This document shows positions 1-9,359 of a DNA stretch of 64,000 nucleotides, piece after piece. This stretch comes from Pseudorhizobium flavum. Lineage in GTDB: Bacteria; Pseudomonadota; Alphaproteobacteria; Rhizobiales; Rhizobiaceae. A model generated the notes under the pieces. It made no database searches. It was not told the DNA's origin and saw nothing but the letters and a program-made list of their open reading frames with translations. Both the position numbers and the translations under genes were made by a program. Numbering within the stretch: position 1 is the stretch's first letter; each line of letters begins with the position of its first letter. The stretch is taken from the NCBI RefSeq assembly GCF_902502825.2, contig NZ_LR723670.1, forward strand, positions 2,170,001-2,234,000, read 5' to 3'.

Positions 1-1
1 C

Positions 2-340
2 AAGACGAAGTATCCCGAGCAGATGACCATCGTCATCCAGCACCAGTTCTGGGACCTGAAGATATCCGACACCCAGTTCGAGATCGGCCTGTCCTTCTCT
101 GATACGCCGGAGCGGCTGGTGGTCCCGTTCAATGCGATTCGAGGCTTCTATGATCCGTCGGTGAATTTTGAACTCGAGTTCGAGGTGCCGTTGGCGGAAG
201 AGGACGAGAACTCCTCGGCCGAGATCACTGCCATTCCCGTTGAGAGTGCCGCAAGGCATGACGCCGTCGAACAGGCGGAAGGGGAGGAAAAGAAGCCGGC
301 ATCAGTCGTGTCGCTCGATTCCTTCCGAAAGAAGCAATAG
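2..340 (+). CDS. sspB: SspB-family ClpXP adaptor protein, 5'-truncated
   Basis: Stringent starvation protein B, which tethers ssrA-tagged substrates to the ClpX unfoldase. The frame is open from the first complete codon at base 2, so the N-terminal part lies outside the window. The visible part has the SspB core pattern (MTIVIQHQFWDL, then a beta-rich stretch ending VVPFNAIRGFYDPSVNF), an acidic linker of about 45 residues and the conserved tail VVSLDSFRKK. The tail resembles the C-terminal ClpX-docking peptide of alphaproteobacterial SspB. The Met at base 23 is internal, not the start. It is followed after 12 bases by the DUF4169 gene, probably co-transcribed. Confidence 0.9.
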   Translation, partial: KTKYPEQMTIVIQHQFWDLKISDTQFEIGLSFSDTPERLVVPFNAIRGFYDPSVNFELEFEVPLAEEDENSSAEITAIPVESAARHDAVEQAEGEEKKPASVVSLDSFRKKQ

Positions 341-352
341 GGTTGCCGGGCC

Positions 353-547
353 ATGAGCGGTGACGTCGTCAATCTGCGCCAGGCCCGGAAGGCGAAGCAG
401 CGCCTGGAAAAGGAGAGGCAGGCCGATCAGAACCGCCTCACCTTTGGTCGCAGCAAGACGGAAAAGACACTGACGAAGGCGCTGAACCGCAAGGCCGAGC
501 GCTCCCTTGACCAGGGACGACTGGAAAAGCAGGACGATCGGGACTGA
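353..547 (+). CDS. DUF4169 family protein
   Basis: A 64-residue, highly charged protein (MSGDVVNLRQARKAKQR..., rich in Lys, Arg, Glu and Gln). It matches the small DUF4169 family found next to sspB in rhizobia. There is no signal peptide or membrane segment; the composition predicts a long basic helix. Function is unknown. The ATG lies 12 nt after the sspB stop, so it is probably in the same transcript. Confidence 0.75.
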   Translation: MSGDVVNLRQARKAKQRLEKERQADQNRLTFGRSKTEKTLTKALNRKAERSLDQGRLEKQDDRD

Positions 548-622
548 GCCGCGCACTCCGAAGACGCGAGGTCGTTCGGACGCCCAGCAGGGTATGACCT
601 TTGCTTTCGACAGGAGGCGCCG

Positions 623-850
623 GTGATCCGCAAGCATTCTGCAACACTGCATGGCCACCGTACCAGTTTCTCCCTCGAGGACGAATTCTGGGAGGAGCTG
701 AAACGCATCGCCGCGGAACGTGATCTCAGCATCGCCGGCCTCATTGCCTCGATCGACGATGCCAGAGCGCCGGACAGCAATCTGTCGTCTGCGCTGCGGC
801 TGCATGTCCTTCGATGGCACCAGGAAAAAAACGCATCCGACCTTCGTTGA
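623..850 (+). CDS. Ribbon-helix-helix domain protein
   Basis: A 75-residue protein starting at GTG 623, chosen because AGGAGG at 612-617 sits at ideal spacing. The pattern HSATLHGHRTSFSLEDEFWEEL followed by a helix and ERDLSIAGLIASID fits the ribbon-helix-helix fold (RHH_4 type): a beta strand that would enter the DNA major groove, then two helices. It is likely a small DNA-binding regulator. It is third in the sspB-DUF4169 set, a common rhizobial arrangement. The gene ends 4 bases before the end of the convergent AsmA-like gene, with no terminator between them. Confidence 0.75.
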   Translation: MIRKHSATLHGHRTSFSLEDEFWEELKRIAAERDLSIAGLIASIDDARAPDSNLSSALRLHVLRWHQEKNASDLR

Positions 851-853
851 GTG

Positions 854-3800
854 CTATTGCTCGACGCCGGGCAGGCTCTGGAACACGGGCGGCTCTAGGG
901 GTGCGCCGCCGGGAGCGATCAGTTCCTGGACGGGAGGTACGGTCAGAGCCGGTGGCGCCTCCTCCGCCCTTCGCGCCGCCGCCTCCGCCTCCCTGGCCTC
1001 CGCTTCGGCTCGCTCCCGCTCCGCCCTTGCGGCCGCCTCCGCGCGTTGCCGTTCCTCTTCCTCGCGTCGCGCCCGCTCTTCCGCCTCGGCCCTTTCCCGC
1101 GCTGCCTGGCGCTCCGCCTCCAGGAAGCGATAAAGTGCCACCTCGCGCCGGAGCCGCTGTTTCTCAAGCACGCTCGCCTGCAGCATCTCCACGCGACGAC
1201 GCTCGCGCTCGAATGCCCGTAGCGACAGGAAGTTCGTCAGCGGCGCCACGTCGAATTCGACCGACGGATCCTCAAGGTCGCCCGAATAGAGCCAGCGGAC
1301 CATTGGCTCCCCTCCGGCCAATCCCTCGTCGCCCGGCTCATAGGCGGTCGCAAGCTCGCCACGCAGGGCCTGCTCGAGGAGATCAACCCTCACCTCGCCG
1401 CTGACCCTGCTGTTGCCGGCGTCGGCCGTGACGTTCTGCGCCCTCGCCTCCCCATCCGTGATGGTGAAGGGGATCACTACTTCGCGGAAGGTCGCTTGAC
1501 CTCGACGCACGAACTGCTCCGCCAGCGGACGTATCCTGTCCTCCGTCACCTCCCCCTCCAGTTTGTCGACCTCTTCAAGGAGTGGCGGCAGCGCTTCAGG
1601 ATCAAGGCGATTGATGGTGAGCGGTGCGATGGTGACCTCCCCGGAACCGTTGAGCGCGTCCAACAAGTCAGCGGGCGTTTTTCCGGTGGACTCGGCTGCC
1701 ACCAACGCACTGAGCCGGCCGGTTGCAATCGGGCCGTCCTGGCCGTCCCAGACGAGTGCTGCAAGGTCGGCATCCTCCACCGTGAACTTTGTCTGGAAGA
1801 TCCCCGTGCCTTCACCATTGTTGATCGCAAGACGCCCGCCGATCTTACCCCCCTGCCACCTGCCCGCAGCGTCCTCGATCGCGATCCCGCCATTGCGGTG
1901 TTCAATCGTGGCCGAGAAGTCGCGGATATCGCCCATCATCCCTGGACGGAACATCGCGGCGCGGACCTTCAGGCGGGCTTCGCTCGTCCCGAAGATCGGC
2001 ATGGAGAAAGGCTTTTCCGAAAGCTGCCCCGTCTCGGGCTCCTGAACCGGCCCGTAGACTGCCTCGGCGAGCCAGGCGAGGTCGAGGCTGTCGACCGCCA
2101 GATCCCCGCTGAGCACCGTGAGGGCGGAGGAGCGATCAAGGGTGAGATTGTCGCTCGCTACCCGGTTTCCACCGATCTCACCGGCGAGCTTGTCCAGGCG
2201 AATGCTCTCGCGAGAGATGCTGATCTCGGTCGACATCGTGGTAGGTAAGCCCGTGCCGAACTGCGGAATCCCGATGCCGGTCATCAGCAGGTACGGTTCC
2301 ACATCTTCCGAGCGCAGGGTGAGGCGACCTTGGCCTGTGCCAAATGCCGAAGAACTCAGTTCCATCTCGCCTTCCCCATCGAACTGCGTCCGGTCAGTCG
2401 AGAAGGACAGCTTTACCACTGAGGGCTGATCACCTTCCTGGCGAAGATTCAGCGACACCCGCGCCGGCCCGTCATCCCCGAGCGGCAGCGGGTCAAGTCC
2501 CAGTTGCCCGAGGAGTACCGCTGTCTGGTCGTTCTCCAGCTGAACGGAAAGCGAACCCTCACGGCTGCCGGTCAGGTTGAACACTGTCGGCAGCGCCAGT
2601 TCGGCGTTCACGGCGCTTCCATTGCTGGTTCCAGTGATCTTCGCGGAAAGCCCTGCGGTATCTCCGACGACGCGAATGTCGGCAGCAAGCTCCGCGTCGT
2701 CGAACCATCTGCTGTTTTCCGCAAGCTGGTCGAGCATCGGGTGCCTTGGAAGGCGATTGTGCAGCATCGCGATGAACCCGGCAGCCTCACCGACCCGCAT
2801 CGTCATCGATCCGCTTCCGCTGTAATCCAGCAACGAGCCTTGAAGCTGCCCCTGCGCCTCCATCGACGCACCTGCCAGATCACCCACCGTCAGTCGTTCC
2901 AGCGCCAGTTCGCCTTCCGAGAGCGTGAAGATCGTCTCGACATCCCGGGCGCCGACGCCGAAGGCGGTGAACCGCTCGGCCTTCAGGTTGGCTCCGATGG
3001 AGTGATCCAGAACATCCTCCCCGGCATCATTACCGGTGATCAGCGAGCCGAGTGCGCGCATGGCATCGAGGTCGATCTCGTTGCCGGCGAGGTCGACGGT
3101 CAGCGAGGGGACCGTATCCGCTGGCGCATGCCGCTCTATGCTTCCGCGAAGGCTTGCCGGCCCGACGGCCAGTTCCAGATCGGTGAACCGCTGCAACTCC
3201 TGTGTCAGGTTGACTGTCGCCGAAAAGCCGGCTGTCTTCAGTTGCCGGATCGCAGGATCCACCGAGCCGGATAGCCAAGCCGCCAAGCCGGACGGCTGGT
3301 TGGACGCGACGAGCATGTCTCCGACGAAGGAAACACTGTCCACCAACCTGAGCGCACCCTTGGCCTCCACCTGAGTCCGACCTGGGAAGGTTGCGGCGAA
3401 ACTGTCGACCGTCCAGCCCGTCCCTGCGGGGCGCACGTCGATGCGGATGTCGCGTACGGTGGTATCATTGGCAACGACGGCGGGCAGGCTGAAGCTTGCT
3501 CGCCCAGGCACCTGCGGGATCGGGATCTGCGCGGCGACATCGATCACGGCTTGGATCCGCCGCTGCGCGGAAGCCGCCGCATCCCGTCCCGTCTTCGCAC
3601 GCTCGCCCTCACCCAGCCGATTGACGTCGATCTGCTGGCCGTCGGCCGTCAGCAGGAATTCCGGTGCCTCGCCCGTGTCGAGCGTCGCCTCGCCGGTCAC
3701 CACGTAGGGATTGTTGAGTGGTCCCACTTCAAGTCGGTAGTCCGGTATCCTGATGCGCTCGTTGGTGAGCTCGAAGCTACCCTTCAGCCGTGGGCCGGGC

Positions 3801-4576
3801 GGTGGCGCCTCCACCGGCTCGCTCTCATCCTCCTCCTCCAGGGCGTTCATCGCAAAGCGCCCGTTATAGGCTGGCCGATCCTCGGCGAGAACGACATCCC
3901 CGTCGAGCTCGATCGCCGCTGGTACCGCATCGGGAAGGATACGAAGACGCAGTGGCATGGTCCGGCTGGCCGCATCGCCCTCCCCCGTTGCCAGCGTGAA
4001 TGCCGCCTCCTCGCCATCGAGAGAACCATAGCCCTCGCCGCGCCAGGGACCGGCAAGCGACGCGGCCGAGAGATCCGCGTTGAGGCCGGCAAGCTGGCGC
4101 GTCTGGCCGCTCTGTTCATCGATGATGTCGATCGAACCGTTAGTGATGTTGACCCCTTCGATCACCACCGTCCGGAGCGGGATGTCGGCGCGGCTCCCCC
4201 GCATCCAGTCGAGCGTTCCGTCGGGCAATATCCGGACCCGCGCCTTCGGCTCCTCGAGCCGCATGTCGAATATCCGCGCCTCGCCGGAAAGGAAGGGCGC
4301 AAGTTCCATATCCATGGAAAACCGCGCGGCGTGGAGTTGCGGCTGACCGTCCCGGTCCTGTCCAACGCGCACATCGTGCAGTGTCACCGATGGGAAAGGC
4401 AGGATGCGGGCGTCCACGTCTCCGTGCACAACGACCTTTTTGCCGAGGATGCGGCTTGCCCGCTGCTCGAACTCTACCCGGAAGTCGGTCCAGTCAACGA
4501 AGAATGGCGCAAGCAGAGCCGCAAAAAGCGCCACCACGAGAAGACCACCAGCCGTCAGTAGGATGCGTCCGAGCAC
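854..4576 (-). CDS. AsmA family protein, large, with coiled-coil C-terminus
   Basis: A 1240-residue AsmA-like protein. Its relatives are inner-membrane-anchored periplasmic proteins linked to outer-membrane assembly or phospholipid transport between membranes. Residues 1-26 form one membrane anchor (LLTAGGLLVVALFAALLAPFF), followed by the AsmA N-terminal pattern VDWTDFRVEFEQRASRILGKKV. The long middle is the repetitive beta-strand body of this family. Residues 1120-1206 are an Arg/Glu/Ala-rich segment predicted to be a continuous coiled coil, then a Pro-rich tail. The start is GTG 4576 with GGGAGAG just upstream. It is larger than E. coli AsmA (about 617 residues). The exact substrate is unknown. 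Confidence 0.85.
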   Translation of the reverse strand: MLGRILLTAGGLLVVALFAALLAPFFVDWTDFRVEFEQRASRILGKKVVVHGDVDARILPFPSVTLHDVRVGQDRDGQPQLHAARFSMDMELAPFLSGEARIFDMRLEEPKARVRILPDGTLDWMRGSRADIPLRTVVIEGVNITNGSIDIIDEQSGQTRQLAGLNADLSAASLAGPWRGEGYGSLDGEEAAFTLATGEGDAASRTMPLRLRILPDAVPAAIELDGDVVLAEDRPAYNGRFAMNALEEEDESEPVEAPPPGPRLKGSFELTNERIRIPDYRLEVGPLNNPYVVTGEATLDTGEAPEFLLTADGQQIDVNRLGEGERAKTGRDAAASAQRRIQAVIDVAAQIPIPQVPGRASFSLPAVVANDTTVRDIRIDVRPAGTGWTVDSFAATFPGRTQVEAKGALRLVDSVSFVGDMLVASNQPSGLAAWLSGSVDPAIRQLKTAGFSATVNLTQELQRFTDLELAVGPASLRGSIERHAPADTVPSLTVDLAGNEIDLDAMRALGSLITGNDAGEDVLDHSIGANLKAERFTAFGVGARDVETIFTLSEGELALERLTVGDLAGASMEAQGQLQGSLLDYSGSGSMTMRVGEAAGFIAMLHNRLPRHPMLDQLAENSRWFDDAELAADIRVVGDTAGLSAKITGTSNGSAVNAELALPTVFNLTGSREGSLSVQLENDQTAVLLGQLGLDPLPLGDDGPARVSLNLRQEGDQPSVVKLSFSTDRTQFDGEGEMELSSSAFGTGQGRLTLRSEDVEPYLLMTGIGIPQFGTGLPTTMSTEISISRESIRLDKLAGEIGGNRVASDNLTLDRSSALTVLSGDLAVDSLDLAWLAEAVYGPVQEPETGQLSEKPFSMPIFGTSEARLKVRAAMFRPGMMGDIRDFSATIEHRNGGIAIEDAAGRWQGGKIGGRLAINNGEGTGIFQTKFTVEDADLAALVWDGQDGPIATGRLSALVAAESTGKTPADLLDALNGSGEVTIAPLTINRLDPEALPPLLEEVDKLEGEVTEDRIRPLAEQFVRRGQATFREVVIPFTITDGEARAQNVTADAGNSRVSGEVRVDLLEQALRGELATAYEPGDEGLAGGEPMVRWLYSGDLEDPSVEFDVAPLTNFLSLRAFERERRRVEMLQASVLEKQRLRREVALYRFLEAERQAARERAEAEERARREEEERQRAEAAARAERERAEAEAREAEAAARRAEEAPPALTVPPVQELIAPGGAPLEPPVFQSLPGVEQ

Positions 4577-4652
4577 CGTGCGTCTCTCCCTGCGTTCAGT
4601 TACTGACTAGTCCCACCCGGCGGCGGGGCAAGTCAAGGCATTGCGAGCCCGC

Positions 4653-6074
4653 TCAGCCCTGCACGTTCAGCGCGAAGATCTTGCCGGGATTGAAGATATT
4701 GTCCGGGTCAAGGCTCGTCTTGATCGAACGCATCAGATCAACGGCATCGCCAAGCTCCTGCTCAAGGAAGCTCATCTTTCCCTGGCCGATGCCGTGCTCG
4801 CCGGTGCATGTGCCGCCCATGGCGAGCGCCCGCGCGTTCAGACGCGCGACAAAGTCCTCGGCACGCGCGACGTCATCGGGGTCCTTGTCGTCGAACAGGA
4901 TGAGCACATGGAAATTGCCGTCCCCGGCATGCCCGACGATCGGCGCGAGGAACCCGTGTTCGGCGATATCGGCCTGGGTCTCGACGACGCAATCGGCAAG
5001 CCGCGATATCGGGACGCAGACATCCGTCGAGAGGCCGTTGAGATGCGGAGCCAGTGCCCGCGACGCCCAGTAGGCATTGTGCCGCGCCTTCCAGAGCCGA
5101 TTGCGTTCCTCGGCGTCCTGGGTGTAGCTGAAGCTGTCCCCGCCGAACTCGGCCGCGATCTCCGAAAACTGCGCCGACTGCAGCGCCACGGTTTCCTCCG
5201 TCCCGTGGAACTCCAGGAACAGTGTCGGCTTCTCGGCGTAGGAGAGGCCGGAATAGCTGTTGCAGGCGCGCATCTGCATCTCGTCGAGCAGTTCGATGCG
5301 AGCGACCGGGATTCCCATCTGGATCGTCATGATCACCGCATCGCAGGCCGCCTTGACCGACGGAAACGCGCAGACGCCACCACCGATCTTCTCGGGAATA
5401 CCCTGCAGGCGGAGCGTGATGGACGTTATCACGCCGAGCGTACCCTCGGAACCGACGAAGAGGCGGGTCAGGTCGTAACCGGCAGATGACTTTCGAGCGC
5501 GCTGCGCGGTGCGAATTTCATCGCCATTCGCCGTGACCACGGTCAGCGACAGGACGTTGTCCTTCATCGTGCCGTAGCGGACGGCATTGGTGCCGGAGGC
5601 ACGCGTTGCCGTCATCCCGCCGATCGAGGCATTGGCGCCCGGATCGATCGGGAAGAACAGGCCAGTGGCGCGGAGTTCTGTGTTCAGTTGCTCGCGGGTG
5701 ACGCCCGGCTCGACCACCACGTCGAGATCCTCGGCATTAATCTCGAGAACCCTGTTCATGCGCGAAAAATCGATGGAGATCCCTCCGTTCGGCGCATTGA
5801 TATGCCCCTCCAGGGAAGAGCCGGTGCCGAAGGGGATCATTGGCACCCGATGGGCGGCGCAGACCCTGACGACACTCTTTACGTCATCTGCGCTTTCAAC
5901 GAAGATAACGCCGTCGGGCAGCTGCGCGGGAAGGTAACTGGTGGTGTGGGCATGCTGGTCGCGGAACGCCTGGCCCGTCTGGAAGCGCTCTCCGAAGGAC
6001 TGCTTGAGGATGCCTAGGACCTTGCCAATCCCCTCCTCGTTCCGGATGCCCGGTCTCACGTCCTTCAGCCCCAT
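4653..6074 (-). CDS. FAD-linked oxidase, D-lactate dehydrogenase (cytochrome)/glycolate oxidase GlcD type
   Basis: A 473-residue FAD enzyme of the VAO/PCMH fold that oxidises a 2-hydroxy acid to the 2-keto acid, passing electrons to the respiratory chain. It contains the FAD_binding_4 pyrophosphate loop (PFGTGSSLEGH, around residue 80), the SIGGMTATRASGTNAVRYG region, VGSEGTLGVIT, and the C-terminal FAD-oxidase domain with GEHGIGQGK near 425-433. Length and layout fit D-lactate dehydrogenase (cytochrome), EC 1.1.2.4, and bacterial GlcD. No glcE/glcF genes are nearby, which favours a single-subunit D-lactate or D-2-hydroxyacid dehydrogenase. The ATG is preceded by GGGAGAAA. It is separate from the AsmA gene (76-nt gap). 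Confidence 0.85.
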   Translation of the reverse strand: MGLKDVRPGIRNEEGIGKVLGILKQSFGERFQTGQAFRDQHAHTTSYLPAQLPDGVIFVESADDVKSVVRVCAAHRVPMIPFGTGSSLEGHINAPNGGISIDFSRMNRVLEINAEDLDVVVEPGVTREQLNTELRATGLFFPIDPGANASIGGMTATRASGTNAVRYGTMKDNVLSLTVVTANGDEIRTAQRARKSSAGYDLTRLFVGSEGTLGVITSITLRLQGIPEKIGGGVCAFPSVKAACDAVIMTIQMGIPVARIELLDEMQMRACNSYSGLSYAEKPTLFLEFHGTEETVALQSAQFSEIAAEFGGDSFSYTQDAEERNRLWKARHNAYWASRALAPHLNGLSTDVCVPISRLADCVVETQADIAEHGFLAPIVGHAGDGNFHVLILFDDKDPDDVARAEDFVARLNARALAMGGTCTGEHGIGQGKMSFLEQELGDAVDLMRSIKTSLDPDNIFNPGKIFALNVQG

Positions 6075-6194
6075 GGCGATTTCTCCCGCAAATATGTCCA
6101 GTACCGGTTAGGGAACAGATGCGGGTTTGTCCAGAACGGCGAGGCGGCAGACGGTTCGATGCGGCGTGGCAATCCCGCCGCATCCGTCCGACGA

Positions 6195-9100
6195 TCATTC
6201 CGCTGCAAGCAATGGACGATCGCCATCCTCGTTGGCTTGCCGCTGGGTGGCGTTCACCAGTTCCTGATGCAGCCGCCGCTCCTCATGGACGTGGGGCTTG
6301 GAGAAGCGTGCGATCAACAGATAGGCCACGGGCGTTATCAGCAGCGTGACGGACGTCGCGAGCGCGAGCCCGCCGACAATCACCCAGCCGAGTGCGATGC
6401 GCGCCTCTGCACCCGCCCCCTGGGCGAGGATCAACGGAACGCCGCCGATGATGGTGGCGATCATCGTCATCATCACGGGACGAAGACGGATGCTGCACGC
6501 CCGCTCGATCGCCTCGCGCACGCCTGCGCCCTCGTCGCGCAGCTGGTTGGCAAATTCGACGATCAGGATGCCGTTCTTGGCCATGACGCCGACGAGCAGA
6601 ACAAGGCCGATCTGGCTGTAGACGTTCAGGCTGGTACCCGTCAGGATCAGCGCGAACACGGCGCAGGCGAGCCCGAGCGGGACCGTCGACATGATGATGA
6701 GGGAGGACAGGACGCTTTCAAACTGGGCTGCGAGCACCAGGAAGATGATCGCGATGGCAAAGCCGAAGGTCATCAGCATGCCGGAGGAGTTTTCCTCCAG
6801 CGTCGCGGCCTCGGCCAGCGGCATCAGGCGAGCTCCGGCCGGCAGCAGCGGCTCGGCCATCTCCTCGACCGCCTGTACCGCATCGCCGAGCGTCACGCCG
6901 TCGCGCAGGTTGCCGGAAAAAGATACGGCCGCCAGCTGCTGTTCGCGGTTGAGCTCGGGGGCCACGGCCCCTTCCTGCAAGGTCGCGATCGTCGACATCG
7001 GCACGATCTTTCCGTCAGCCGCCTTGAGGAAGATGTTCTCGAGGTCCGTCGGGTCGTCGATGGGCTGCGTGTTGGAGGTGAGCTTGACCGGCAGCGCTTC
7101 GCCGTCGACGAAGACATCGACGATGGACCGGCCTTCGAGCAATGCCTGCATGGCAGCTGAAAGCCCGGTGATGTCGATGCCGAGATCGGAGGCGCGCTCG
7201 CGGTCGATTGCCACCGAGAGCTGGGCCTGGGTTGGTTCGTTCGACAGCCGCGGCGTCTCGAACAGACCGCTGTCTTCCATCTTGTAGACGAGCTGGATGG
7301 CAGCCTGGGTCAGGCTGGCATGGTCGCTACCGACCATGGCCATCTGCAGACCATTACCGGCCCCGCGGATGCGCAGGCTGTTTGACTGGATGGCAAAGCC
7401 GCGAAGTGCCGGCACTGTCTGCGCCGCCGCGTTGATATCCTGGACGATCTCATCCTGGGTTCGCTCGCGTTCATCCCATGGCGCCAGCGTCAGCACCATG
7501 AAGCCGCTGTTCGTGTTGCTGCCGAAGCCCGAGATGGAGAAGATGTTGGAAATCTCGCCGGACTCGCGAAGCGGCTGCAGGTTTTCCTCGACGCGCTGCA
7601 TCTGGTCGCGTGTGTAGTCGAGGCTCACGCCTTCCGGGGCCGAAAGCCGCATCATCACCATCGACCGGTCTTCGCGCGGCGTCAGTTCGCTGCGAACGGA
7701 GCCGAAGGCCCCGTAGGCCGCAACTGAGATCAGGACGGAGACGGCAATGACAACCAGCGGCGCATCGAGGCAGCGGCGCAGGATGCCGGCATAGAGGCTC
7801 GCGAACTTGTCGCCGATCCAGTAGAGCGGACCGCTTTCGCTTTCCCTGATCGGCTTCGACAACATGCGCGACGCCAGCATCGGACAGAGCGTCAGCGCCG
7901 TGACCGATGACAGCGCAACCGCAAATGCAAGTACGAAGCCGAATTCGCGGAACAGCCCGCCCATCTGGCCGGGCAGGAAGGAGAGCGGGATGAACACCGC
8001 CGCGAGGGTCGCCGTCGTCGCCATGACCGCGAAGAAGACCTGCTGCGTGCCGAGGACGGCGGCCGCCCGGGGCCCCATGCCTTCTGCACGCCGGCGCACG
8101 ATATTCTCGAGAACCACGATGGCGTCGTCGACGACGAGACCGGTGGCAAGTACGATGGCGAGCAGCGTCAGGATATTGATCGAGAATCCGACGAGATAGA
8201 TGGCGACGAGCGTCCCGATCAGCGCCACCGGCATGGTGACGGCGGGGATGAGGGTGGCCCGCCAGTCCCTCAGAAAGAGAAAGATGACGATCAGCACCAC
8301 CGTGGCGGAGAGGCCGAGTGCAATCTCCACCTCGTGCAGCGCGCCTTCAATGAAGACGGCGTCGTCGCTGGTGATGGCGATGCGCGTACCCTCCGGCAAA
8401 TTCTCCTGCAGTTCCGTCACCGCTGCCTTGACGCCATCGGAAATACTCAGCGTGTTCGACTGCGCCTGGCGGATGATCCCGAGGCCGACCCCCTGGACAC
8501 CATTGGCGCGCAGCACGGTCGAGCCGTCATCGGGACCGAGCGTCACCGTCGCGACGTCGCGCAGCCGAATATTGTCCTTGATGAGGACGCTCTCGAAATC
8601 CTGGGGCGTCGTCAGGTTTGCCGTGGCGCGTACGACGATGTTCTGCCGGTTGCTCTCCAGCGAGCCCGCCGGGACGTCGAGGGCAGCGGTCGAAAGCGCC
8701 GTCGAAATATCGCCGACCGTCAGTCCGCGGCCCGCAAGCGCCGCCTGATTGATGTCGATGCGGAAGATCTTCTCCTGATCGCCATAGAGTTCGACGTCGG
8801 CGACGCCATCGACGGACGCCAGCCGGTCGGTCACCTCGTTGTCGACGAGCAGCGTCAGGTCTTCCATGGACAGGGTGCTGGAGGTGACGGCAATCCGCAT
8901 GATTGCCTGGGAGTCCGAATCCGCCTTGATGATGCGCGGTTCGTCGGCATCGTCCGGCAATTGGTTGGTGATGCGGCCAAGTGCGTCGCGTACGTCGTTC
9001 GCTGCCACGGCAAGGTCGGCAGTATCGGAGAACTCCATCGTGACCCGGCTGGAGCCGAACTGTGATTCCGACGAGATGGATTTGAGCCCGCTGACGCGCG

Positions 9101-9359
9101 CGACCGCCCCCTCGATGACCTGCGTCAATTCCTGGTCGATCGTCTGGGGCGAGGCCCCGTCATAGGACGTCCGCACGGTGATGACCGGCTGGTCGACATC
9201 GGGAAGTTCGCGAACCTCGACCCCGAACAGGGCCGCAAGGCCTGCGACGACAAGGAGCGTGTTGAGAACGGCGGCAAGGATCGGCCGGCGGACGAAGAGC
9301 GCCGTGAAGCTCTGGCCGGAATCCTGCTGCGAGGGCGTCTGGCTGTCGTGGGATGTCAT
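6195..9359 (-). CDS. RND efflux pump inner-membrane permease (AcrB/MexB-like)
   Basis: A 1054-residue resistance-nodulation-division transporter that expels drugs or other toxic compounds using the proton gradient. The N-terminus has FVRRPILAAVLNTLLVVAGL (TM1), then two large periplasmic loops and 12 predicted membrane segments. The proton-relay Asp-Asp pair is visible in ATGLVVDDAIVVLENI of TM4. The C-terminal half repeats the pattern (LLVGVMAKNGILIVEFANQL). Its ATG overlaps the adaptor gene's stop by 4 nt (ATGA), so the two are translationally coupled. No outer-membrane factor gene is adjacent, so it probably uses an unlinked TolC-like channel. The substrate cannot be inferred. Confidence 0.93.
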   Translation of the reverse strand: MTSHDSQTPSQQDSGQSFTALFVRRPILAAVLNTLLVVAGLAALFGVEVRELPDVDQPVITVRTSYDGASPQTIDQELTQVIEGAVARVSGLKSISSESQFGSSRVTMEFSDTADLAVAANDVRDALGRITNQLPDDADEPRIIKADSDSQAIMRIAVTSSTLSMEDLTLLVDNEVTDRLASVDGVADVELYGDQEKIFRIDINQAALAGRGLTVGDISTALSTAALDVPAGSLESNRQNIVVRATANLTTPQDFESVLIKDNIRLRDVATVTLGPDDGSTVLRANGVQGVGLGIIRQAQSNTLSISDGVKAAVTELQENLPEGTRIAITSDDAVFIEGALHEVEIALGLSATVVLIVIFLFLRDWRATLIPAVTMPVALIGTLVAIYLVGFSINILTLLAIVLATGLVVDDAIVVLENIVRRRAEGMGPRAAAVLGTQQVFFAVMATTATLAAVFIPLSFLPGQMGGLFREFGFVLAFAVALSSVTALTLCPMLASRMLSKPIRESESGPLYWIGDKFASLYAGILRRCLDAPLVVIAVSVLISVAAYGAFGSVRSELTPREDRSMVMMRLSAPEGVSLDYTRDQMQRVEENLQPLRESGEISNIFSISGFGSNTNSGFMVLTLAPWDERERTQDEIVQDINAAAQTVPALRGFAIQSNSLRIRGAGNGLQMAMVGSDHASLTQAAIQLVYKMEDSGLFETPRLSNEPTQAQLSVAIDRERASDLGIDITGLSAAMQALLEGRSIVDVFVDGEALPVKLTSNTQPIDDPTDLENIFLKAADGKIVPMSTIATLQEGAVAPELNREQQLAAVSFSGNLRDGVTLGDAVQAVEEMAEPLLPAGARLMPLAEAATLEENSSGMLMTFGFAIAIIFLVLAAQFESVLSSLIIMSTVPLGLACAVFALILTGTSLNVYSQIGLVLLVGVMAKNGILIVEFANQLRDEGAGVREAIERACSIRLRPVMMTMIATIIGGVPLILAQGAGAEARIALGWVIVGGLALATSVTLLITPVAYLLIARFSKPHVHEERRLHQELVNATQRQANEDGDRPLLAAE

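Noticed and set aside
963..1130. Apparent tandem repeats in DNA
   Set aside because: They encode the Arg/Glu/Ala coiled-coil tail of the AsmA protein; no array structure or repeat unit of constant length.
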